Below are positions 1 through 5,228 of a stretch of 15,084 bases of DNA, one piece after another (positions within the stretch are counted from its first letter, which is position 1; each line of letters opens with the position of its first letter). The notes below the pieces were generated by a model. That model worked only from the letters and a program-made list of their open reading frames with translations, had not been told where the DNA came from and did not search any database. The stretch is from DASZJY01 sp036260255 (GTDB lineage: Bacteria > Actinomycetota > Acidimicrobiia > Acidimicrobiales > AC-14). Both the position numbers and the translations under genes were made by a program. The stretch lies in NCBI GenBank assembly GCA_036260255.1, contig DATAAF010000093.1, positions 1-15,084 on the forward strand, in the 5' to 3' direction.

Positions 1-3
1 CGC

Positions 4-21
4 CCGCCCTTCATCGGGCGG
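4..21 (-). terminator. Candidate hairpin terminator after the small membrane protein gene
   Basis: On the minus strand this reads CCGCCC-GATGAA-GGGCGG, a perfect 6-bp stem with a 6-base loop, beginning 23 bases after the stop codon at 45. There is no clear U tract within the visible sequence and the window edge cuts the context, so this is only a candidate. Confidence 0.3.
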
Positions 22-44
22 ACGCCGGCGCGGTGGTGGGGCGT

Positions 45-368
45 TCAGGCGGCGATCCGGGCCCGCTCGGGACGGGTCGTGTCGTGCGTCAGCCGCTCAG
101 GGGAGCGGAGCCACGACAGCACCGCGTGCCACACGGACGCCAGGGAACCCACGATCACGCCGGTGATCCAGGAGCCCATCGTGTTCTCGCGAAGCGTGAT
201 GTCGAAGCCGGCGAAGACGGAGTAGTCGATGGCGACGACGGCGGCGACGGCAAGCACGAAGGTGGCGAGCGTCCGGAACCGGGCCGTGCCCGGCACCAGC
301 TCCTCCACCAGGTCGACGACCTTCAGCACGGCCAGACCCAGCAATGCGACGACTGCGAACTGGTACAT
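45..368 (-). CDS. Small integral membrane protein, function unknown
   Basis: This encodes 107 residues that I do not recognise as a named family. The ATG at 368-366 was chosen because AGGAGGG (381-375 on the minus strand) sits 6 bases upstream, a near-ideal ribosome binding site; a much longer in-frame reading is possible but covers divergent coding sequence. Three hydrophobic stretches are visible: about residues 4-22, 32-55 and 64-87. The first begins almost at the N-terminus and is followed by an acidic turn (VEELVPG). The short tail (RSPERLTHDTTRPERAR) is basic and polar and probably cytoplasmic. There is no cleavable signal peptide. The gene is divergent from the zinc-ribbon gene and has its own candidate promoter. 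Role unknown; a small membrane-protein subunit or scaffold is possible but unsupported. Confidence 0.75.
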   Translation of the reverse strand: MYQFAVVALLGLAVLKVVDLVEELVPGTARFRTLATFVLAVAAVVAIDYSVFAGFDITLRENTMGSWITGVIVGSLASVWHAVLSWLRSPERLTHDTTRPERARIAA

Positions 369-396
369 CGAGTGCCCTCCTATGGTGGCATTGGTA

Positions 397-402
397 CCTA
401 TA
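397..402 (-). promoter_or_regulatory. Candidate -10 element of the small membrane protein gene
   Basis: TATAGG on the minus strand lies about 28 bases upstream of the ATG at 368, which would give a leader of roughly 20 bases containing the strong AGGAGGG site. No convincing -35 hexamer is visible at 16-18 bases. It stands out as one of the few AT-rich spots in the 186-base divergent gap 369-554. Confidence 0.4.
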
Positions 403-554
403 CGACCGCGGCGTCGTCGGAAAGGTGACATCGGCGCTTTCTTCCAAAAGAGCGGCGACGGGAGAGGAGGCCGGGGGCGGGAGATCTCCGCCTGCTCGTG
501 CTCGCGGGCCAGGCGGGGAAGACTGGCGCGGTACGCCACCGGGGAGGAGCTTCC

Positions 555-704
555 ATGGCCAACTACGAGGGTTTCTGCGTGAAGTGCAAGGAAAAGCGCG
601 ACTTCGAGGGGGAGGAGGTCGAGCTGGCCAACGGCCGCCGGGCCGCCCAGGGGACGTGCCCGGTCTGCGGCACCAAGATGAACCGCATGCTCGGGAACAA
701 GTAG
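555..704 (+). CDS. DUF5679 zinc-ribbon protein, 49 aa
   Basis: A complete small protein starting MANYEGFCVKCKEKRDF and ending in NRMLGNK. Two Cys pairs, C8-x2-C11 and C35-x2-C38, make a one-zinc ribbon, and the layout (YEGFCVKC, then GRRAAQGTCPVCGTK) matches the DUF5679 family known from actinobacteria and Chloroflexota. Family function is not established; nucleic-acid or protein binding is only a guess from the fold. The ATG at 555 is preceded by GGGGAGGAG (541-549) with a 5-base spacer, a strong site that rules out the longer in-frame start at 498. It is followed by a hairpin (731-755) and then rimO, so it is probably its own transcription unit. Confidence 0.9.
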   Translation: MANYEGFCVKCKEKRDFEGEEVELANGRRAAQGTCPVCGTKMNRMLGNK

Positions 705-730
705 GCGGCCGGCCGGCCCTGCCCCGGTCC

Positions 731-755
731 GGCGCCGATGGGGGTTGCCGGCGCC
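731..755 (+). terminator. Candidate hairpin between the zinc-ribbon gene and rimO
   Basis: GGCGCCG (731-737) and CGGCGCC (749-755) form a perfect 7-bp stem around an 11-base loop. It lies 26 bases after the zinc-ribbon stop and just upstream of the rimO -10 element, so it could end the upstream transcript. No U tract follows. An ATG at 738 would lie in the loop, which is one more reason to reject it as the rimO start. Confidence 0.35.
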
Positions 756-763
756 CTGCCGCC

Positions 764-769
764 TACAGT
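764..769 (+). promoter_or_regulatory. -10 element of a probable leaderless rimO promoter
   Basis: TACAGT fits the actinobacterial TANNNT -10 consensus. Its last T is 8 bases before the GTG at 777, so a transcript starting 7-8 bases downstream would begin at or next to the start codon. TTGCCG at 745-750 is only 13 bases away, too close to serve as a standard -35. Confidence 0.5.
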
Positions 770-776
770 GACCGGC

Positions 777-2078
777 GTGTCCGGCACGTACTGGGTGGAG
801 ACGCTCGGGTGCCCGAAGAACCAGGTCGACTCCGACAAGCTGGTCGGCACCCTCGTCGCCGATGGGTTGGAGGCGGCCGCGTCCCCCGAGGACGCCGACC
901 TGGTCGTCGTCAACACCTGCGCCTTCGTCGAGGCCGCCCGCCAGGAGTCGATCGACACCGTCCTGGCGCTCGGCGAGGCCCGGCACCCGGGGGCCCGGCT
1001 GGTCGTCACCGGCTGCCTGGCCGAGCGCTACGGCGAGGAGCTGTCCGCGGCGCTCCCCGAGGTCGACCAGGTGGCCGGGTTCGGCGTTCCCGTCACCTTG
1101 GGCCGTGGCCCCGGGCGGGACGCCGCCGGGCTGGACCTGCTCAACCTGCCCCGGCCCCGTGCCGCCGCCCCGTGGGCGTACGTGAAGGTGGCCGAGGGGT
1201 GCGACCGGGCCTGCGGGTTCTGCGCCATCCCGTCGTTCCGCGGGCGCCAGCGGTCACGCTCGCCCGAGTCGGTTCTCGCCGAGGTGGAGGTGCTGGCCGA
1301 CGGCGGACACGGGGTGGCCGAGATGGTCCTCGTTGCGCAGGACCTTGCCTCGTACGGGCGCGACGTCGGACGGCCCAAAGCGCTGCTCGATCTGGTGCCC
1401 GCGGTGGCCGAGCGAGTGGCCCGTACCCGGCTCCTCTACCTGTACCCGTCCGAGCTGGACGACGCTCTCGTGGACGCCGTCTGCGCGACCGGCGTGCCCT
1501 ACTTCGACCTCTCGTTGCAGCACGTGTCCCGCCCGCTGCTGCGCCGCATGCGGCGATGGGGCGACGGCGAGCGCTTCCTCGCCCGCATCGGCGACATCCG
1601 GGAGCGTGCGCCGGACGCCGCCTTCCGGTCGTCGTTCATCGTGGGGTACCCGGGCGAGACCGAAGAGGACCACGACCGGCTGCTGCGCTTCCTCGAGGAG
1701 GCCCAGCTCGACTGGGCCGGCTTCTTCCCGTTCTCGGAGGAGGAGGGCACCTACGCCGCCGGCCTGGACGGCGCCGTCGCCCCCCGCCTGGTGGCCGAGC
1801 GCCTGCACGAGCTCTCCGAGCTCCAGGACACGATCACCGCGGCCCGCCGCGCCACCCTCGTCGGCCGCACCGTCGAGGTGCTGGTCGACGTTCCCGGCGC
1901 GGGCCGCTCCCACCGCGAGGCCCCCGAGATCGACGGGGTCGTCGAGCTGCCGACGGCGCTGCCTGTCGGCACCTTCGCCCACGTCAGGGTGACCGGCTCC
2001 GCCGGCCCCGACCTCGAGGCGGTCGCCGTCGAGGAGCGTCTGGCCGCAGGGGTGGCATCCGGCAAGAGGAGCGGGTGA
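777..2078 (+). CDS. rimO: Ribosomal protein S12 methylthiotransferase RimO
   Basis: A radical-SAM methylthiotransferase that adds a methylthio group to the conserved aspartate of ribosomal protein S12. Three domains appear in order in the 433-residue product. The N-terminal UPF0004 domain has the three cluster cysteines: C12 (ETLGCPKNQVDSD), C48 (NTCAFVEAARQES) and C80 (TGCLAERYG). The radical-SAM barrel has C142-x3-C146-x2-C149 in GCDRACGFCAIPSFRG. A C-terminal TRAM domain covers about 370-430. The CPKNQVDSD and AIPSFRG motifs point to RimO rather than MiaB. I chose GTG 777 because homologues start just before YWVETLGCPKNQ and a -10 element ends 8 bases upstream; ATG 738 would add 13 untypical residues. 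Length is normal. pgsA and cinA follow, a common actinobacterial order. Confidence 0.95.
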   Translation: MSGTYWVETLGCPKNQVDSDKLVGTLVADGLEAAASPEDADLVVVNTCAFVEAARQESIDTVLALGEARHPGARLVVTGCLAERYGEELSAALPEVDQVAGFGVPVTLGRGPGRDAAGLDLLNLPRPRAAAPWAYVKVAEGCDRACGFCAIPSFRGRQRSRSPESVLAEVEVLADGGHGVAEMVLVAQDLASYGRDVGRPKALLDLVPAVAERVARTRLLYLYPSELDDALVDAVCATGVPYFDLSLQHVSRPLLRRMRRWGDGERFLARIGDIRERAPDAAFRSSFIVGYPGETEEDHDRLLRFLEEAQLDWAGFFPFSEEEGTYAAGLDGAVAPRLVAERLHELSELQDTITAARRATLVGRTVEVLVDVPGAGRSHREAPEIDGVVELPTALPVGTFAHVRVTGSAGPDLEAVAVEERLAAGVASGKRSG

Positions 2079-2107
2079 TGCCGGCGAGAGGCGGATGCCG
2101 GCCCTGC

Positions 2108-2146
2108 CCGACGGGGCGTCGAGCGCAGCGAGGCCTGCCCCGTCGG
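2108..2146. repeat. 10-bp inverted repeat in the rimO-pgsA gap
   Basis: CCGACGGGGC (2108-2117) and GCCCCGTCGG (2137-2146) are perfect inverted copies with a 19-base loop. A second small hairpin follows, GCCGCC-GGA-GGCGGC at 2159-2173. Together they fill most of the 132-base gap between rimO and pgsA. They could act as a terminator or attenuator or be part of a dispersed intergenic repeat. No U tract follows either hairpin. Confidence 0.6.
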
Positions 2147-2201
2147 AATTGGTCGAGCGCCGCCGGAGGCGGCACCTCGCAGTTCCCGCGAGCGCAGCGA
2201 G
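2120..2201. repeat. Direct repeats CGAGCGCAGCGAG flanking a hairpin element
   Basis: The 13-base word CGAGCGCAGCGAG occurs at 2120-2132, inside the loop of the 10-bp inverted repeat, and again at 2189-2201, ending 9 bases before the pgsA GTG. A partial third copy, GTCGAGCGC, is at 2152-2160 and matches 2118-2126. The core GCGCAGCGA recurs at 4629-4637 beside another long inverted repeat. The combination looks like a small dispersed intergenic repeat. Confidence 0.55.
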
Positions 2202-2210
2202 CGTGAGGGA

Positions 2211-2768
2211 GTGACAACGACCGGGTTCGGGCCGTCGGCGCTGGCGACGCCGGCCAACGCGCTGACCATGGTCCGCGTCCTGGCCACGCCGGTGCTGCTG
2301 GTGATGGTCCTGAGCGACGGTCCGGCCTGGCCGGCGTTCGCCCTGTGGGTGATGGTCACCATCACCGACGTGGCCGACGGTGTCGTCGCCCGCCGCCAGG
2401 GCGCGACCCGTTCGGGGGCGTTCCTCGACCCCCTGGCCGACAAGGTCCTGGTGCTCGGCGTGATGTTCGCCCTCGTCGCCAACGAACACCTGTGGTGGCT
2501 CCCGGTCGCCCTGATCGCCGTGCGCGAGCTCGCGGTGAGCGCGTACCGCTCGTGGGCCGGCCGCCGGGGGATCTCCGTTCCCGCCCGTCCGTGGGCGAAG
2601 GTCAAGACCGTCGTGCAGGATGTCGCCGTCGCCGTGGCCCTCGTGCCCCAGACGGGGGACGCGTGGCACGGCTTCGTGAACGGCCTCCTGTGGGTGGCCG
2701 TGGCCCTGACCCTCGTCACCGGGGCCCAGTACTTGGCTGACGGGCGGCAGGTCGCTCGTGCTGTGTGA
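2211..2768 (+). CDS. pgsA: CDP-diacylglycerol-glycerol-3-phosphate 3-phosphatidyltransferase (PgsA)
   Basis: A membrane enzyme of the CDP-alcohol phosphatidyltransferase family that makes phosphatidylglycerophosphate, precursor of phosphatidylglycerol and cardiolipin. The 185-residue product has the PN-LT-R start motif (TPANALTMVRVLATPV) and the catalytic signature DVADGVVAR...SGAFLDPLAD, holding the Asp residues that bind metal. Between AR and the next Gly I count seven residues, where the textbook pattern has eight. Several hydrophobic segments are visible, for example residues 22-34, 41-52, 80-90 and 150-175. GTG 2211 is the best start because the PN-LT motif must be included; GAGGGA touches the start with no spacer, so the initiation signal is unusual. 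The related phosphatidyltransferases with other head groups cannot be fully excluded. The 3' end overlaps cinA by 11 bases. Confidence 0.88.
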   Translation: MTTTGFGPSALATPANALTMVRVLATPVLLVMVLSDGPAWPAFALWVMVTITDVADGVVARRQGATRSGAFLDPLADKVLVLGVMFALVANEHLWWLPVALIAVRELAVSAYRSWAGRRGISVPARPWAKVKTVVQDVAVAVALVPQTGDAWHGFVNGLLWVAVALTLVTGAQYLADGRQVARAV

Positions 2769-3999
2769 GGTCGTCGCCGTCGGGACCGAGCTGCTGCTGG
2801 GACAGGTCCCCGACACCAACTCGGCGTGGGTCGGCGACCGTCTCGCACTGGCGGGCATCGACTGCCACTTCCAGACGCGCGTCGGCGACAACGAGGAGCG
2901 GATCGCCTCCGCCATCGGGATCGCCCTCGGCCGCAGCGACGCCGTGCTCGTCTGCGGAGGCCTCGGTCCCACTCCCGACGACGTCACCCGCGAGGCGGTC
3001 TCTCGGGCCCTCGACGCCCCCCTCGAGCGCGACCCCGCCATGGTCGAGCGCATCCGGCGCATCTTCGAGGACCGACGCCGCCCGATGGCCGCCAGCAACC
3101 TGCGCCAGGCCGACCTCCCGAAGGGGGCCACCTTCATCCTCCAGAACCGGGGTACGGCGCCCGGCCTGATCTGCCCGGCGGGCGACAACGGCGAGAAGGT
3201 CGTGTACGTCGTCCCGGGCGTGCCCCAGGAGCTCGAGGAGATGGTGGAGCGGGCAGTGATCCCCGACCTCGAGCGGCGGGCCGGGCCGAAGGCGACGATC
3301 CGGAGCCGCATGCTGCGCACGTGGGGGCTGTCCGAGTCGGCGGTGGCCGAGAAGGTGGCCGACCGTGTCGAGCAGAGCAACCCGACGATCGCCTTCCTCG
3401 CCCGGGGCATCGACGGGCTGCACGTGCGGATCACGGCCAAGGCAGCCGACTGGGCCGAGGCCGGGCGGATGCTCGACGAGGAGGAGGAGGCGCTGCGGGC
3501 CCGGCTGGGCGACATCGTCTTCGGAGTCGACGACCAGTCGATGGAGAAGGTGGTGGCCGACCTCCTCGTCGAGCGGGACCTCACCGTGGGCGTGGCCGAG
3601 TCGCTCACCGGCGGGCTGGTCGCGTCGCGGCTGGCGGAGACGGAGGGCGCCAGCCGCTGGTTCCGGGGATCGGTGGTCTCCTACCACAGCAAGGTCAAGT
3701 ACGACCTGCTCGGCGTGCCCGAGGGCCCGGTGGTCTGCGAGGAGGCGGCGGTGGCCATGGCGGTGGGCGCGTGCAGGGCGCTGGAGGCGGAGGTGGGGCT
3801 GGGCATCACCGGGGTCGCCGGTCCGACCGAGCAGGAGGGCAAGCCGGTGGGGACCGTGTTCATGGCCGTCGCGTGCGGCGAGTCGGTCGACGCCCGGGAG
3901 GAGCACTTCCCCGGCGACCGCCAGCACGTCCGCCAGTTCGCGACCATCGCGCTCCTCGACATGCTCCGCCGGCGGTTGCTCGACAGCGGCGACGCCTGA
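2758..3999 (+). CDS. cinA: CinA-family protein (molybdopterin-binding-like domain plus NMN deamidase-like domain)
   Basis: A full-length 413-residue two-domain CinA. The N-terminal MoCF-like domain (about 1-170) starts CEVVAVGTELLLGQVPDTNS and has the GGLGPTPDDVT loop at 67-77. The C-terminal CinA/PncC domain (about 255-410) has AESLTGG at 280-286 and GITGVAGP at 349-356, followed by KPVGTVF. PncC-type enzymes hydrolyse nicotinamide mononucleotide to nicotinate mononucleotide in NAD recycling, and the N-terminal domain is linked to ADP-ribose pyrophosphatase activity in some homologues. The usual Cys of AESCTGG is Leu here. GTG 2758 overlaps the pgsA stop by 11 bases, so translational coupling is likely. 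thpR follows after 15 bases. Confidence 0.93.
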   Translation: MLCEVVAVGTELLLGQVPDTNSAWVGDRLALAGIDCHFQTRVGDNEERIASAIGIALGRSDAVLVCGGLGPTPDDVTREAVSRALDAPLERDPAMVERIRRIFEDRRRPMAASNLRQADLPKGATFILQNRGTAPGLICPAGDNGEKVVYVVPGVPQELEEMVERAVIPDLERRAGPKATIRSRMLRTWGLSESAVAEKVADRVEQSNPTIAFLARGIDGLHVRITAKAADWAEAGRMLDEEEEALRARLGDIVFGVDDQSMEKVVADLLVERDLTVGVAESLTGGLVASRLAETEGASRWFRGSVVSYHSKVKYDLLGVPEGPVVCEEAAVAMAVGACRALEAEVGLGITGVAGPTEQEGKPVGTVFMAVACGESVDAREEHFPGDRQHVRQFATIALLDMLRRRLLDSGDA

Positions 4000-4014
4000 C
4001 CGTCTGTCGGCGCC

Positions 4015-4530
4015 GTGCCCCGGCTGTTCGTCGCGGTGTGGCCGCCGGATGAGGTGCTCGACGCCGTCGCCGCCATCGACCGGCCCGACCTGGCGGGGCT
4101 GCGCTGGACGACCCGCGACCAGTGGCACGTGACGCTGCGGTTCCTCGGCCGGGTGGGCGACGTCGCCGACGCGTTGGACGCGCTGTCGGCGATCGAGGCC
4201 GCTCCCACCACCGCCGTGGCCGGACCGGCGGTAGGGCGGTTCGGCCAGCGGGTCCTCCACGTTCCGGTCGCCGGACTCGACCAGGTGGCCGGCGCGGTGA
4301 TCGCTGCCACCGCCGGCGTGGGCGAGCCGCCCGAGGACCGTCCGTTCGCCGGCCACGTCACCCTCGCCCGGGTGGCGAGAGGCGCCCGCGTCGATCTACG
4401 TCGCCTCGCCGGACAGCCGCTCGAGGGCCGCTGGCCGGTGACCGAGGTCTGCCTCGTGGAGAGCCACCTGTCGCCCAAGGGGGCGCGCTACGAGGTGGTG
4501 AGCCGCTTCCCGCTCGTGGGGCCGGCATGA
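4015..4530 (+). CDS. thpR: RNA 2',3'-cyclic phosphodiesterase / 2'-5' RNA ligase ThpR
   Basis: A two-histidine phosphoesterase of 171 residues, the usual size for the family. Both catalytic motifs are present: H38-V-T40 in HVTLRFLG and H114-V-T116 in HVTLARV, and the protein opens with the typical RLFVAVWPPDEV. Family members hydrolyse or ligate 2'-5'/2',3'-cyclic RNA ends; the physiological substrate in bacteria is not clear. GTG 4015 is the start because the FVAVWPP strand must be included. It lies 15 bases after the cinA stop with no visible Shine-Dalgarno, so expression probably depends on coupling to cinA. In many bacteria a gene of this family sits between cinA and recA; recA is absent here. 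Confidence 0.93.
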   Translation: MPRLFVAVWPPDEVLDAVAAIDRPDLAGLRWTTRDQWHVTLRFLGRVGDVADALDALSAIEAAPTTAVAGPAVGRFGQRVLHVPVAGLDQVAGAVIAATAGVGEPPEDRPFAGHVTLARVARGARVDLRRLAGQPLEGRWPVTEVCLVESHLSPKGARYEVVSRFPLVGPA

Positions 4531-4531
4531 C

Positions 4532-4537
4532 TACGTT
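4532..4537 (+). promoter_or_regulatory. -10 element of a probable leaderless promoter
   Basis: TACGTT ends 7 bases before the ATG at 4544, and there is no Shine-Dalgarno. This matches the rimO layout and supports transcription starting at the A of the ATG. It lies directly after the thpR stop codon. Confidence 0.45.
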
Positions 4538-4543
4538 TCGGTC

Positions 4544-5212
4544 ATGAGCGAGCACCGGCGAGCGGGGCCGCCGGCCCGTGCCTCTCGCCCGCCGGCCGCG
4601 GGGGCCGGCGGCCCCTCACGCGAGCCGGGCGCAGCGAACGAGGAGAGATCGGGCGAGGAGCGGTCGAACGAGGTCGCCGACCGCTACCGGAGGCTGGCCC
4701 GGAGCTTCACGGACCGCGTCGAGGCGGTACCCGAGGACCGGTGGGAGAACCCGTCGCCGTGCGCCGGCTGGACGGCCCGTGACGTCGTGCGCCACATGGT
4801 CGAGACGTCGGAGCTCTTCCTGGGCATGGTCGGGCTCGAGCTGCCGGCCGGTCCCTCGGTGGACGACGATCCCGTCGGGGCGTGGGCGTCGGCGTGCGAG
4901 GCCATGCAGGCCGCGCTCGACGACCCCGAGAAGGCGTCGCTGTCCTACGAGGGGCGCTTCGGTCCCACGACCCTCGAGCAGGGCGTCGGGCGGTTCGTGT
5001 GTGCCGACCTGGTGGTGCACACCTGGGACCTCGCCCGCGCCACCGGCCTCGACGAGCGCCTCGACCCCGACGACGTGCACGAGCTCCTGATCGACATGGA
5101 GCCCATGGACGAGATCATGCGCGAGTCGGGCGCCTTCGGCCCCAAGCTCGACCCCCCGGAGGGCGCCGACGAGCAGACTCGGTTGCTCGCGTTCTTGGGC
5201 CGCGCCGTCTGA
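4544..5212 (+). CDS. TIGR03086-like DinB-fold metal-binding protein
   Basis: A 222-residue protein whose body (about 45-222) resembles actinobacterial TIGR03086 / mycothiol-dependent maleylpyruvate isomerase N-domain proteins of the DinB-like superfamily. The usual landmarks are visible: the W-x2-PSPC-x-GWTARDVV stretch (67-82), H84 in VRHMVE, and H159 in VVHTWDLARATG. These histidines are the likely divalent-metal ligands. Family members include mycothiol- or bacillithiol-linked transferases and many proteins of unknown role, so the substrate is open. The first 44 residues are low-complexity Arg/Pro/Ala/Gly/Glu and are encoded by a GC-rich inverted repeat (4564-4615). No other ATG, GTG or TTG in frame lies before the domain, so ATG 4544 is kept. 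The gene converges on the cyclase-ATPase gene with a 16-base gap. Confidence 0.82.
   Translation: MSEHRRAGPPARASRPPAAGAGGPSREPGAANEERSGEERSNEVADRYRRLARSFTDRVEAVPEDRWENPSPCAGWTARDVVRHMVETSELFLGMVGLELPAGPSVDDDPVGAWASACEAMQAALDDPEKASLSYEGRFGPTTLEQGVGRFVCADLVVHTWDLARATGLDERLDPDDVHELLIDMEPMDEIMRESGAFGPKLDPPEGADEQTRLLAFLGRAV
4564..4615. repeat. 14-bp perfect inverted repeat inside the 5' end of the DinB-fold gene
   Basis: GGGGCCGCCGGCCC (4564-4577) and GGGCCGGCGGCCCC (4602-4615) are perfect inverted copies with a 24-base loop. The loop itself contains a smaller CCCGC/GCGGG hairpin. A GCGCAGCGA motif follows at 4629-4637, as in the rimO-pgsA element. In RNA the hairpin would form about 20 bases after the start codon. 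Confidence 0.7.
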
Positions 5213-5228
5213 CCTACCAGCCCGCTCG

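Noticed and set aside
705..720. GGCCGGCC palindromic run after the zinc-ribbon gene
   Set aside because: A short, low-complexity GC palindrome expected by chance here; no matching copy or regulatory context.
738..776. ATG 738 as the rimO start
   Set aside because: It lies in the loop of a hairpin and upstream of the -10 element, and it adds residues not typical of RimO.
1254..3608. Long minus-strand open frame opposite rimO, pgsA and cinA
   Set aside because: It is antisense to three clearly recognisable genes and its translation is low-complexity, as expected of shadow frames in very GC-rich DNA.
2716..4356. Long minus-strand open frame opposite cinA and thpR
   Set aside because: Antisense to genes with complete family motifs; composition is that of a shadow frame.
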